The notes beneath the pieces were generated by a model, which was not told the origin of the DNA, did no database searches, and saw only the letters and a program-made list of their open reading frames with translations. Positions 26,497 to 35,345 of a stretch of DNA of 64,000 nt are shown here, in pieces (within the stretch, counting starts at the first letter, position 1; the number at the start of each line of letters is the position of its first letter). The stretch comes from an uncultured Muribaculum sp. (GTDB taxonomy: Bacteria; Bacteroidota; Bacteroidia; Bacteroidales; Muribaculaceae), in assembly GCF_910583865.1 (NCBI RefSeq), contig NZ_CAJTYX010000003.1:34737-98736 (forward strand). Direction: 5' to 3'. Both the position numbers and the translations under genes were made by a program.

Positions 26497-28446
26497 TTAC
26501 GACTGGATTGAAGTCCCTGTGGACATTTCTCTTATGGCTGTCAAAATGGCATCTTCATCCATTGCGCACAGTTTCATGAGTTCAGGCACCTTCCCATGCG
26601 CTACGAAACAATCAGGAATTCCTATTCTTGCTATTTCAGGATGATAGCCATGCGCAGTCATCCACTCTACAACTGCAGATCCGAGGCCGCCTTCGCGCAT
26701 GCCATCCTCCACGGTTATTATAGGAGAGCCGCTTCCGGCGACTTCTTTAAGTATGTCCTCGTCGATAGGCTTAAGGAATATCATGTCGTAATGTGCCACG
26801 CTTATCCCTTCGGCTTCGGCACGTATGGCCGCCGAAGCCACCCATCTGCCTATCGGCCCGATAGAGAGGACGGCCATATACTTTCCTGAACGTAATTTCC
26901 GTCCTTTACCCACCGGAATTACCTGCGGCTTCTTTTCACGCCAATCGGAGTCGTTGCCCTTGCCGCGCGGATAACGTATCACGAACGGGCCATGATTGCC
27001 TTTCACCGAGGTAAGCATCAATGACCGCAATGTAAGCTCGTCCATCGGGGATGATATTATTATGCCCGGTATCGGACGCAGATAACACATGTCGAATACC
27101 CCGTGGTGTGTCACGCCATCTTCTCCAACGATTCCGGCCCGGTCAAGGCAAAGGGTGACGGGCAACCGCTGTATGGCAACGTCATGGATTATCTGGTCGT
27201 AAGCGCGCTGCGTGAATGAAGAATATATGGCTACAAAAGGACGCATTCCCTCTTTCGCGAGTCCGCCTGCAAAGGTTACAGCATGCCCTTCAGAGATTCC
27301 GACATCGAATACCCGTTCGGGTATAGCAGCCTGCATTATACTCATAGAGGTGCCCGACGGCATCGCAGCCGTGATGCCTACGATGCGTCGGTCATCGCGG
27401 GCCATAGCCAACAAAGTCTCGCCGAATACATCCTGCCATTTTGCGACACCCGAAGCTCCTCCGTCGCTTATCCGTTTTCCGGAAGCGGCATCGAAAAGTC
27501 CCGGAGCGTGCCATTTTGCCGGATCCTGTTCTGCGGGACGATATCCCTTGCCCTTTATGGTACGCAGATGCAGTATACGGGGGCCATCCATGTCTTTTAT
27601 GTCATTGAGCACACGTACCACACGGTCTATATCATGGCCGTCAAACGGGCCGAAGTATCGTATGTTCAAACCCTCGAATATGTTCTGCTGCTTCCCGAGC
27701 AGAGATTTCACGCTATTGTTGAAACGCAGTATGAAACCTTTGCTTTGCTCACCTACGAGATGCATGCGTCTCAAGAGCCGGTAAAGCTTGTAACGGAACG
27801 TATTGTAGGCCTTTGTAGTATTTATATGGGTAAGATATGAATTCAACGCACCGACATTGCGATCTATCGACATGTCGTTGTCATTGAGTATTATCAACAG
27901 ATTATTGGGAGTGATGGCGGCATTGTTAAGCCCTTCAAACGCAAGGCCACCGGATATGGAGGCATCACCGATAACTGCCACTATATTGCGTCGCGGTTCC
28001 TTGCGCAGCTTTGATGCTACGGCCATGCCGAGTGCGGCAGATATGGAGTTGGAAGCATGCCCTGCGGTAAATGTGTCATATTCGCTTTCATCCGGATTCG
28101 GGAATCCGCTTAGGCCACCAAACTTTCGGTTGGTCGAAAAACGGTCACGACGCCCGGTCAAAAGTTTATGGCCGTATGCCTGATGCCCCACGTCCCATAC
28201 AATGCGGTCGTATGGTGTGTTGAATACGTAATGTAGTGCAACCGTAATCTCTACAGCACCCATGCTTGATGCAAAATGTCCCGGGTTCTTGGATAGCGAA
28301 TTGATCAGGAATTCCCTTATTTCAGAGCACACGGCAGGGAGTGCCGACTGCGGTAGTCTGCGCAGGTCGGCCGGAGAGTCGATGGCTTTAAGAAGGGGGT
28401 ATTTCTCGCCTTCCTCCGGACGGGTGTCAGGCTTTTCCATTTCCAT
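26497..28446 (-). CDS. dxs: 1-deoxy-D-xylulose-5-phosphate synthase
   Basis: First enzyme of the MEP isoprenoid pathway: condenses pyruvate and glyceraldehyde 3-phosphate using thiamine diphosphate. The protein (649 residues from MEMEKPD) has WDVGHQAYGHKLLTGR, the ThDP/Mg motif GDASISGG...NDNDMSID, and the transketolase pyrimidine and C-terminal domains (CLDRAGIVGEDGVTHHG). The start could equally be the ATG six bases later. Its start overlaps the end of a small membrane-protein gene. Confidence 0.96.
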   Translation of the reverse strand: MEMEKPDTRPEEGEKYPLLKAIDSPADLRRLPQSALPAVCSEIREFLINSLSKNPGHFASSMGAVEITVALHYVFNTPYDRIVWDVGHQAYGHKLLTGRRDRFSTNRKFGGLSGFPNPDESEYDTFTAGHASNSISAALGMAVASKLRKEPRRNIVAVIGDASISGGLAFEGLNNAAITPNNLLIILNDNDMSIDRNVGALNSYLTHINTTKAYNTFRYKLYRLLRRMHLVGEQSKGFILRFNNSVKSLLGKQQNIFEGLNIRYFGPFDGHDIDRVVRVLNDIKDMDGPRILHLRTIKGKGYRPAEQDPAKWHAPGLFDAASGKRISDGGASGVAKWQDVFGETLLAMARDDRRIVGITAAMPSGTSMSIMQAAIPERVFDVGISEGHAVTFAGGLAKEGMRPFVAIYSSFTQRAYDQIIHDVAIQRLPVTLCLDRAGIVGEDGVTHHGVFDMCYLRPIPGIIISSPMDELTLRSLMLTSVKGNHGPFVIRYPRGKGNDSDWREKKPQVIPVGKGRKLRSGKYMAVLSIGPIGRWVASAAIRAEAEGISVAHYDMIFLKPIDEDILKEVAGSGSPIITVEDGMREGGLGSAVVEWMTAHGYHPEIARIGIPDCFVAHGKVPELMKLCAMDEDAILTAIREMSTGTSIQS

Positions 28447-28609
28447 TGCGCATGTATTTTTTGTAAAGAGGCACAAATACCGTGATTCCCGATGCCACGA
28501 TAACGAATATAGACCATAGATTTACACCCCGCCCCTTTATGAGCAGGTAGCAAAGTATAATCCACAATGCCGTAAGGCATATTAGCCGGAAAATCAATGA
28601 AGCATTCAT
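28427..28609 (-). CDS. Small two-helix membrane protein upstream of dxs
   Basis: Sixty-residue product beginning MNASLIFRLICLTALWIILC. Two hydrophobic segments (about 5-22 and 30-49) separated by KGRGVN, then a basic tail YKKYMRNGNGKA. The stop overlaps the dxs start region by 20 bp, consistent with translational coupling. No family recognised. An in-frame ATG 30 bp upstream is less likely because its extra residues are polar and unlike a membrane leader. Confidence 0.55.
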   Translation of the reverse strand: MNASLIFRLICLTALWIILCYLLIKGRGVNLWSIFVIVASGITVFVPLYKKYMRNGNGKA

Positions 28610-28732
28610 GCATTCTGGTTTAGAATGCAAAATTACCAAAGTTTATTCACAAAAACAATAGCAATGCAGGCGTCACCATAGCGACTGGAGTCACATGCCC
28701 ATGCAACATCCATTAAATTCCGGCGAAACTGT

Positions 28733-29035
28733 TTATCTACGCTTCTTCATGAAGCGGTAAATACGTGTAGCTTGTTTTACGCCCTGAAATGCCAGGATTC
28801 CATAGTCGAGCATAGAGAATCCCGAGAGTATCTTACCTAAAAGCTTATTGCCGCCCAAAGCGCCAAGCGCCTTCAGGTTGGTAACCTTGGAAGCCTTAGA
28901 CATAAGCTGCTCGCGTATCATCTCGGTCTTTACCTGATTTACAGCACGACGATAGCGCAGGTCGTCTATGGTATAGCCGTTCCACCGCCTTGCGGAGGAT
29001 GCGGGATCGTGAGGGGGTAATGAATCGGTAGCCAT
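28733..29035 (-). CDS. Small protein of unknown function
   Basis: I do not recognise it. From MATDSLPPHD it has 100 residues: a Pro/Ser/Arg-rich start, a basic helical middle (DDLRYRRAVNQVKTEMIREQL), a small-residue hydrophobic segment (LKALGALGGNKLLGKILSGFSMLDYGILAFQG) and a basic end RFMKKRR. It begins 4 bp after the stop of the holin-like gene and probably works with it at the membrane. Confidence 0.65.
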   Translation of the reverse strand: MATDSLPPHDPASSARRWNGYTIDDLRYRRAVNQVKTEMIREQLMSKASKVTNLKALGALGGNKLLGKILSGFSMLDYGILAFQGVKQATRIYRFMKKRR

Positions 29036-29039
29036 GGCT

Positions 29040-29414
29040 TCAGATGGTATTTTTATTGTCGTTCTCAGCATTAGGCTCGTCAAGGAACAAGCGTGACAAG
29101 AATCGCGCTATAGGATTGGTGACGAGTGTTGTGCGCATGAAATATACGATTATACCGGCCACGATATAAACACCACCCATAATTATAAAGCACCAGAATA
29201 CCGGCAATGCCGTAGCAAGCAACAGCACAAGACCGATGGATATGAAGAGTAATGCAAAAGCCATAAGAATACCGAACACGACTGCGACTACGCAGGTAGA
29301 CATCAATATAGCCGACTTTTCTGTAGAAACCAGCTTAAGATTCTCAATCTGTAGTTTCAGATACGTCAGCATGGCCTTCCATACGGAACGCATTTCTTCT
29401 GTTTTTTCACTCAT
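29040..29414 (-). CDS. Phage-holin-superfamily (YqjE-like) membrane protein
   Basis: A 124-residue protein with a cytosolic amphipathic N-terminal helix (about 1-30) and two strong hydrophobic segments (about 37-62 and 67-92), the layout of the Phage_holin_3_6/YqjE family. These are chromosomal envelope proteins in most bacteria, not phage lysis genes. No prophage genes lie nearby. A terminator separates it from the YtxH genes upstream. Confidence 0.75.
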   Translation of the reverse strand: MSEKTEEMRSVWKAMLTYLKLQIENLKLVSTEKSAILMSTCVVAVVFGILMAFALLFISIGLVLLLATALPVFWCFIIMGGVYIVAGIIVYFMRTTLVTNPIARFLSRLFLDEPNAENDNKNTI

Positions 29415-29455
29415 GGCCGTGGAGTAAATAATATATGTGTGAGGGCGATTTTATA

Positions 29456-29485
29456 GGCCGGAGTCATTTTAGAATGACTCCGGCC
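29456..29485 (-). terminator. Terminator after the YtxH pair
   Basis: Perfect 13-bp stem GGCCGGAGTCATT (29456-29468 with 29473-29485), four-base loop, AT-rich sequence after it on the minus strand. Confidence 0.75.
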
Positions 29486-29513
29486 GGTGTTGTCATATGT
29501 GGCTTGGGAAAAC

Positions 29514-29726
29514 TCATTCGCAGACCTCAGCTTCGAGATCTTTCGTGAGTTTCTCGACAAGGGCATCGACATCGCTATCGGAGCAAAGTATGCCCTTACT
29601 GCGAAGAATTTCTACAATGCGCTTCCTGAGATCCGAGCCTTTTTCGGGGGCAAATATCAAAGCGGCGCCGGCACCGACGATTGCGCCTCCGAGAAAGGCG
29701 CTGATGAGTCCGAGTGTATTGTTCAT
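29514..29726 (-). CDS. YtxH-domain protein (second copy)
   Basis: A 70-residue membrane-anchored protein with the YtxH pattern: N-terminal glycine-rich helix (LISAFLGGAIVGAGAALIFAPEKG) and a charged helical tail (DLRKRIVEILRSKGILC). It differs from its neighbour by an acidic Cys-containing end. Family members are envelope or stress proteins with no known enzymatic role. It lies 30 bp downstream of the other YtxH gene. Confidence 0.8.
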   Translation of the reverse strand: MNNTLGLISAFLGGAIVGAGAALIFAPEKGSDLRKRIVEILRSKGILCSDSDVDALVEKLTKDLEAEVCE

Positions 29727-29756
29727 TTCGACGTAGTTATTAGCGGTAGAGTATGC

Positions 29757-29954
29757 TTACTTCTTGATTTCATCGGCAATCTCGTCGACAAGTTCTTCCA
29801 ACTTGTCCTTGCGGAGATTCAAGCCTTTCTCCTTAAGGAAACGACGTATATTGTCGCGAGTCGTTTCGCCTGATTCAGGAGCAAAAAGCAGACCGACTGC
29901 CGCACCGGCGACTGCTCCGCCGATGACCGAAAGGATTATGTGCAAGGGTTTCAT
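29757..29954 (-). CDS. YtxH-domain protein (first copy)
   Basis: A 65-residue YtxH protein: MKPLHIILSVIGGAVAGAA opens a glycine-zipper helix, then LLFAPESGETTRDNIRRFLKEKG and an acidic/basic helix. Its similarity to the next gene (GGA-xx-GA, FAPE-G) indicates tandem duplication. Confidence 0.8.
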   Translation of the reverse strand: MKPLHIILSVIGGAVAGAAVGLLFAPESGETTRDNIRRFLKEKGLNLRKDKLEELVDEIADEIKK

Positions 29955-30107
29955 AAGAAAATTAGCGTTTTGTTTGAATGAATTATGTAATGTTACTCAA
30001 TTTTCCATGTCGGAATATTCTGTAATTAAAACAGAACTTCTGCTAAAATGTTCAGTATGCCGTACCGAATTGCACACACACTTGACCATCTCATCCGGAG
30101 AGCGGAA

Positions 30108-30776
30108 TCATTTTCGGGCTTCGGCCACGTAGGCAAGCGCCTCGCGGCACTTGGCTGTGACGTAGGCCCAGTCGGCAGCGGCAACGCGGTCGGAGGGGAA
30201 GAGTTTGGAACCCATGCCCACGCAATACACTCCAGCCTTAATCCAGCTTTCGATATTTTCCTTGGTCGGTTCCACATCGCCTGTGACCATCAGCTTCGAC
30301 CAAGGCATCGGCGCTTTCAGGCCTTTGACGAACTTCGGGCCGAGGACATCGCCGGGGAACACTTTACAGAGGTCGCATCCGGTCTCCTGGGCCGCACCGA
30401 CTTCTGATACAGTACCACAACCGGGCGTATAGGGCACGAGACGGCGGTTGCATATGCGCGACACCTCGGAATTGAAGAGCGGACCAACCACAAAGCATGC
30501 ACCAAGCTGTATGTAGAGAGCCGCAGTAGCCGGATCTACAATCGATCCGACTCCTATGGCCATCTCGGGACATTCCTTCGCGGCAAATTTAACTACTTTT
30601 TCAAACACTTCATGGGCGAAATCACCACGGTTGGTGAACTCGAAGGCGCGCACGCCCCCGTCGTAGCATGCCTTCACCACGGCACATGCCACTTCGGCAT
30701 CCTTATGATAGAACACCGGCACCATGCCGGTGTCACCAATCTTCTGAAGGACCTGTATCTTATCGAATCTTGCCAT
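30108..30776 (-). CDS. eda: KDPG/KHG aldolase
   Basis: Cleaves 2-keto-3-deoxy-6-phosphogluconate to pyruvate and glyceraldehyde 3-phosphate. From MARFDKIQ it has 222 residues. The Schiff-base Lys is in CDLCKVFPGD and the general-acid Glu in AFEFTNRG. The upstream in-frame start nine codons earlier falls in an AT-rich leader and is less likely. It follows the kinase kdgK by about 56 bp, giving a two-step route from 2-keto-3-deoxygluconate, the product of uronate catabolism, into glycolysis. Confidence 0.93.
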   Translation of the reverse strand: MARFDKIQVLQKIGDTGMVPVFYHKDAEVACAVVKACYDGGVRAFEFTNRGDFAHEVFEKVVKFAAKECPEMAIGVGSIVDPATAALYIQLGACFVVGPLFNSEVSRICNRRLVPYTPGCGTVSEVGAAQETGCDLCKVFPGDVLGPKFVKGLKAPMPWSKLMVTGDVEPTKENIESWIKAGVYCVGMGSKLFPSDRVAAADWAYVTAKCREALAYVAEARK

Positions 30777-30832
30777 TTTTTCTTTAATATAAACCAGAAT
30801 CAACTTAATGGTTAAGAGGGCATCTTAACTTA

Positions 30833-31855
30833 TCAGCGCTGTACGCGACCGTTGGCGCTACCACCGGCAAGGGCTTTCACTTCATCGACGGTGACCATGT
30901 TGAAGTCGCCGGGGATAGTGTGCTTGAGTGCGGAGGCAGCTACTGCGAACTCAAGTGCTTCGCCCTGGTCAGCCATGGTGAGCAGTCCGTGTATAAGGCC
31001 GCCGGAGAAGCTGTCGCCGCCGCCCACGCGGTCGATTATGGGGTTGATGTCGTAGCGTTTGCTCTGATAGAATTCCTTGCCGTTGTAGATCATGGCCTTC
31101 CAGCCATTGTGTGTGGCCGAGAAGGACTCGCGCAGGGTAGACACGACATATTTGAATCCGAATTCCTTCATCATGGCGGCAAAAATACCCTTGTAACCTT
31201 CGGCATCGGTGTTGCCGCCTTCCACGTCGGCATCGGGCTTGAATCCGAGGCAAAGCTCTGCATCTTCTTCGTTGCCGATGCATACGTCGACATACTTCAT
31301 GAGCGGACGCATGATGGACTGTGCCTTTTCGGATGTCCAGAGTTTCTTGCGGAAGTTGAGGTCGACCGACACGGTGACACCATGGCGCTTGGCAGCCTCG
31401 CAGGCAAGACGTGTAAGTTCGGCGGCTTTGTCGGATATAGCGGGAGTGATGCCGCTCCAGTGGAACCAGTCAGCACCTTCCATTATTTTGTCGAAATCGA
31501 AATCCTCGGGATCAGCCTCGGATATGGCTGAATGGGCGCGGTCGTAGATGACTTTGGAGGGACGCATGGATGCGCCGGTCTCACAGTAATAAATGCCGAC
31601 GCGGTCTCCACCACGGGCAATGTGGTCGGTGGACACGCCGTAACGGCGCAGGGCGTTTACAGCGGCCTGCCCTATCTCGTGCTTTGGCAGTTTGCTGACG
31701 AATACGGCTTCATGGCCGTAGTTGGCGCAGCTCACGGCCACATTGGCCTCGCCGCCGCCCCAGATTACATCAAAATTATCAACCTGCACGAAGCGGTTGC
31801 ATCCGGCAGGGGAAAGGCGAAGCATGATTTCGCCGAGTGTGATTACTTTTCCCAT
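30833..31855 (-). CDS. kdgK: 2-keto-3-deoxygluconate kinase
   Basis: PfkB-family sugar kinase, 340 residues. Seen: N-terminal GEIMLRLSP, GGGEANVAVSCANYG, and the C-terminal anion-hole/catalytic Asp motif DRVGGGDSFSGGLI. Adjacent eda makes 2-keto-3-deoxygluconate the most likely substrate; other PfkB sugars are possible. Confidence 0.9.
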   Translation of the reverse strand: MGKVITLGEIMLRLSPAGCNRFVQVDNFDVIWGGGEANVAVSCANYGHEAVFVSKLPKHEIGQAAVNALRRYGVSTDHIARGGDRVGIYYCETGASMRPSKVIYDRAHSAISEADPEDFDFDKIMEGADWFHWSGITPAISDKAAELTRLACEAAKRHGVTVSVDLNFRKKLWTSEKAQSIMRPLMKYVDVCIGNEEDAELCLGFKPDADVEGGNTDAEGYKGIFAAMMKEFGFKYVVSTLRESFSATHNGWKAMIYNGKEFYQSKRYDINPIIDRVGGGDSFSGGLIHGLLTMADQGEALEFAVAASALKHTIPGDFNMVTVDEVKALAGGSANGRVQR

Positions 31856-31884
31856 ATCTGTTTATTGAGATTAATTTGGTGCTG

Positions 31885-31892
31885 CAAATTTA
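31885..31892 (-). promoter_or_regulatory. -7 box of kdgK-eda
   Basis: Minus-strand TAAATTTG then C, 29 bp before the kdgK start. Confidence 0.55.
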
Positions 31893-32061
31893 ATATTTTA
31901 ACGTCAATATCATGCTCCCGCCACGATAGTTTTGGGCATATTCCCGCACAGCAGCATGCCATAGGGGATGATATCACGTTTATAACACTGCAAATTTACC
32001 ACACGCGATTGTTATTTGCAAATTTATTGCGATAAATTTATCATACAATCGCTTTTTTGCT

Positions 32062-32069
32062 TAAATTTG
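32062..32069 (+). promoter_or_regulatory. -7 box of uup
   Basis: TAAATTTG followed by C. Its position downstream of the most upstream in-frame start supports the uup start at 32096. An ATTTGCAAAT palindrome lies about 45 bp upstream. Confidence 0.55.
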
Positions 32070-32095
32070 CGCCCGACAACATCAATAAGCGAGAG

Positions 32096-33985
32096 ATGGC
32101 AACAAGCTACCTGCAAATAGAAAATTTGACCAAAAGCTACGGAGACCGTCTGCTTTTCGACAATGTGACGTTTGGCGTGTATGAAGGCGACAAGATCGGA
32201 ATCATCGCCAAGAACGGCACGGGGAAATCGACACTCCTTAATATAATAGCGGGCAAAGAGAGTCCCGATTCGGGAAACGTGGTTTTCAGAAACGATCTGC
32301 GCGTGGGCATCCTCGACCAGACCCCTACCCTTGCTCCGGGCAACAACGTGATCCAGGCCTGCCTGCAAGGCGACAACGCCATGTGCCATGCGATAGCCAG
32401 ATATGAGGAAGCGTTATCGTCAGGCGATGAAGAATCGCTTAACGAAGCCATACATCTGATGGACAGCGCAGGCGGCTGGGAGTATGAGGATCGGGTGAAG
32501 CAGCTCCTGACCCAGCTAGGCATAACCGACCTTACGGCTTCTACCGACCACTTATCCGGCGGACAGGCGAAGCGCGTGGCCTTGGCGAGAGTCATACTGG
32601 GCAACCCCGAGCTGATAATCCTTGACGAGCCGACCAACCATCTCGACATACAGGTAATCGAATGGCTCGAAGATTACTTGAAACGCAGCCGTGTCACGCT
32701 TCTGATGGTGACCCACGACCGCTACTTCCTCGACCGCGTGACCAACAAGATAATCGAGATAGACAACCGGCAGATATTCACCTACGACGGCAACTACGAC
32801 TACTACCTGCGGCGCAGGCAGGAGCGCATAGAGGCCCTTGCCGCCGAGATGTCGAAGGTGAAGAACACGCTGCGCCGCGAGACCGAATGGATGCGCCGTC
32901 AGCCGCAGGCACGAGCCGGCAAAGCGCAATACCGCATCGATGCCTACCACGAACTGAACGCACGCAGGCAGGAGCTTGCCGCCGCAGGCTCGGCCGACGG
33001 GACTGTAGACCTCAATGTGAAGTCAAGCTACATCGGGTCGAAGATATTCGAGGCAAAGCATGTCAGCAAGGCTTTCGGCGAGAAGGTGGTGCTCGACGAC
33101 TTCAGCTACACTTTCGCACGCTATGAACGCGTCGGCATCATCGGTCCTAACGGCGTGGGCAAGTCCACTTTCATAAAGATGCTCCAGGGCATCGTGGCCG
33201 CCGACAGCGGCAGCTGGGATGTCGGCGAGACCGTGCGCTTCGGCTACTACAGCCAGGAGGGCATACGCTTCGACGAAGGCAAGCGCGTGATCGACGCCAT
33301 CACCGACATGGCCGAGGACGTGGTGGTCAACGACGGCGAGCACTACTCCCCGATGCAGTTTCTCAACCGCTTCCTCTTCTCGCCCGCCGACCAGCAGAAG
33401 TACATCAGCACCCTGAGCGGCGGCGAGCGTGCGCGCCTCCACCTGGCGGCGGTGCTGATGCGTTCGCCCAACTTCCTTATCCTCGACGAGCCTACCAACG
33501 ACCTCGACATAGTGACCCTCGGACTGCTCGAAGAATACCTTGCCGGATTCAAGGGATGCCTTATGGTGGTGAGCCACGACCGCTTCTTCCTCGACAGCAT
33601 CGTCGACCATCTTTTCGTGCTCGAAGGCGAGGGAAAGGTGCGCGACTTCCCCGGCTCATACTCCGACTATCGCGAATGGCGCCGCGAACAGGAGAAGATC
33701 GAACGCGAGAAAACGGAAGCCCGCAGCGCCGCACCCGCAGCTTCCGGCGCAAAGCCACGCCGCGAGCGCGACGCCAACAAGATGACATTCAAGGAGCACC
33801 GTGAATTCGAGGAGCTTACTGCGGAGATCGACAGCCTCACACAGGAGAAACAGGCGCTCGACTCCCTGTTCGCGAGCGGCAACACCGTTGATGACATCGC
33901 CGCGAAGGCGGCGCGCTATCAGAAGATAAAGGAGCTGCTCGACGAGAAAGAGATGCGCTGGCTCGAACTGTCCGAGAAATCGTGA
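32096..33985 (+). CDS. uup: ABC-F protein, Uup-like
   Basis: Cytosolic ATPase with two ABC domains and no membrane segment, 629 residues. First Walker A GIIAKNGTGKSTLLNI and signature LSGGQAKRVALAR; an arm/linker rich in Arg/Gln; second Walker A GIIGPNGVGKSTFIKM and signature LSGGERARLHLA. The ~90-residue C-terminal coiled coil (EEKIEREKTEARS..., KMTFKEHREFEELTAEIDSL) is the Uup hallmark. Uup acts on ribosome or branched DNA processes. GC content at third codon positions rises visibly from the first ABC domain to the second. Confidence 0.9.
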   Translation: MATSYLQIENLTKSYGDRLLFDNVTFGVYEGDKIGIIAKNGTGKSTLLNIIAGKESPDSGNVVFRNDLRVGILDQTPTLAPGNNVIQACLQGDNAMCHAIARYEEALSSGDEESLNEAIHLMDSAGGWEYEDRVKQLLTQLGITDLTASTDHLSGGQAKRVALARVILGNPELIILDEPTNHLDIQVIEWLEDYLKRSRVTLLMVTHDRYFLDRVTNKIIEIDNRQIFTYDGNYDYYLRRRQERIEALAAEMSKVKNTLRRETEWMRRQPQARAGKAQYRIDAYHELNARRQELAAAGSADGTVDLNVKSSYIGSKIFEAKHVSKAFGEKVVLDDFSYTFARYERVGIIGPNGVGKSTFIKMLQGIVAADSGSWDVGETVRFGYYSQEGIRFDEGKRVIDAITDMAEDVVVNDGEHYSPMQFLNRFLFSPADQQKYISTLSGGERARLHLAAVLMRSPNFLILDEPTNDLDIVTLGLLEEYLAGFKGCLMVVSHDRFFLDSIVDHLFVLEGEGKVRDFPGSYSDYREWRREQEKIEREKTEARSAAPAASGAKPRRERDANKMTFKEHREFEELTAEIDSLTQEKQALDSLFASGNTVDDIAAKAARYQKIKELLDEKEMRWLELSEKS

Positions 33986-34111
33986 GCCTTCCTCCCCGAG
34001 CCTACGCCCCTGTTTTTAAACATGCGCTGAACCGCACGGACTCCGGATGCGTTACCATGTAGAGCGATTTTGTCTCACATGTAATTTATAACCCCTTAAT
34101 TTTAACAGATT

Positions 34112-34363
34112 ATGAGTTTCGTGTGGTATATATTGATAGGAATTCTGGCCGGATTCGTCGCAGGTAAGCTGATGCGCGGCGGAGGCTTCGGCCTGGTGGT
34201 CAACCTCATAGTAGGCATAATAGGCGGAGTGCTCGGCGGATGGCTGTTCGGCCTCGTCGGCATCACCTCCGCCGGGATAATCGGCAACCTGATCACGTCG
34301 GTAGTAGGTGCCGTGGTGCTCCTCTGGATTGTGGGCATCCTGAGCCGCGCCACCAACCGGTGA
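34112..34363 (+). CDS. GlsB/YeaQ/YmgE-family membrane protein
   Basis: Very small (83 residues) glycine-rich inner-membrane protein: three hydrophobic segments with GILAGFVAGKLMRGGGFGL and IVGIIGGVLGGWLFGLVG. Homologues are envelope-stress or general-stress proteins of unknown mechanism. Confidence 0.85.
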   Translation: MSFVWYILIGILAGFVAGKLMRGGGFGLVVNLIVGIIGGVLGGWLFGLVGITSAGIIGNLITSVVGAVVLLWIVGILSRATNR

Positions 34364-34398
34364 CCCCGGTCGCGCTCTATAAAACCCATTAAACGAGC

Positions 34399-34434
34399 AA
34401 CGGCCATCCGGACTTTTCTTTCCGGATGGCCGTT
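34399..34434. terminator. Bidirectional terminator ending glsB and the capsule operon
   Basis: Perfect 14-bp stem AACGGCCATCCGGA (34399-34412 with 34421-34434). It sits between the plus-strand membrane protein and the last minus-strand capsule gene. Confidence 0.8.
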
Positions 34435-34529
34435 GTCGTTATAATTATCAAGGAAACGCACGGAGCACATATGGTGCACCGAGAGTCAGCCTAAGCGTGC
34501 ATCGTGCCATTCATTCCGCGTGTGGGGCG

Positions 34530-35297
34530 CTATTTTTTCAGGACGGCGAACTTGATTTTCTCCCCGATGCGGTAGGCGTAGCGGAGCGATTCGAAGAATA
34601 GGTTGGAGCTTACGCCGTTCTTGCGGTAGGCGCGCATGTGGTCGCGGATGATGCGCTTGTGGCTCTCCAGACCCGACGATGAAGCGCCGCCGGTGCGCAT
34701 CGTCACGAAATCCTTCGGGATATAGCGCGTGAATATGCGGTTCACGTAGATCAGGCGCAACAGCTGCTCGAAGTCGGCGGCCACCTTGAAGTCGAGGTCG
34801 AAGAGACCGAAGCGCGTGTAGACCGTCCTGCGGCAGTAGAACGACGGATGCGCGGGCATGAACCCGAGGCGCATCTTCCACCTCCGGAATGGCGCCGACG
34901 AGTAGTTGCGCACCGGGCGCGTCAGGTCGGAGGGGTCCACATAGTGTATGTCGCCATACACGGCATCGTACTCTCGGATGTTGCGGTCGACGGTCGACAG
35001 CACATCGGACGAAGTGTAGAAATCGTCGGAGTTGAGCAGCCCCACCACGTCGCCCGTGGCCATCAGTATGCCCTTGTTCATGGCGTCGTAGATGCCACGG
35101 TCGCGCTCCGAGATCCAGCGCAGCCGACCGCCGTAGCGCGGCTCCATCTCCTTCACGATAGCGAGCGTATCGTCCTTCGAGCCGCCGTCAATAATCAAGT
35201 GCTCGTAGTCGTCGTAGTCCTGCGCCAACACGCTCTCCATGGTGTCACGCAGAGTCGCACCACTGTTGTAAGTGGCGGTGACGATAGAAATTTTCAT
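34530..35297 (-). CDS. Glycosyltransferase family 2 (last capsule gene)
   Basis: GT-A fold enzyme of 255 residues adding one sugar to the lipid-linked repeat unit. Seen: ISIVTATYNSGATL start, DYEHLIIDGGSKDDT nucleotide site, DRGIYDAMNKG and LLNSDD (DXD-type metal site). WcaA-like. The gene is GC-rich, unlike the genes upstream of it in the operon. Donor and acceptor are unknown. Confidence 0.88.
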   Translation of the reverse strand: MKISIVTATYNSGATLRDTMESVLAQDYDDYEHLIIDGGSKDDTLAIVKEMEPRYGGRLRWISERDRGIYDAMNKGILMATGDVVGLLNSDDFYTSSDVLSTVDRNIREYDAVYGDIHYVDPSDLTRPVRNYSSAPFRRWKMRLGFMPAHPSFYCRRTVYTRFGLFDLDFKVAADFEQLLRLIYVNRIFTRYIPKDFVTMRTGGASSSGLESHKRIIRDHMRAYRKNGVSSNLFFESLRYAYRIGEKIKFAVLKK

Positions 35298-35345
35298 ACG
35301 TCAGATTGATATTTTGCTGTGAAAAAGCCGTTCTCCAATAGTGAG

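Noticed and set aside
29040..29414. Prophage lysis gene (holin)
   Set aside because: Family is chromosomal YqjE/holin-superfamily; no capsid, tail, integrase or lysin genes adjacent.
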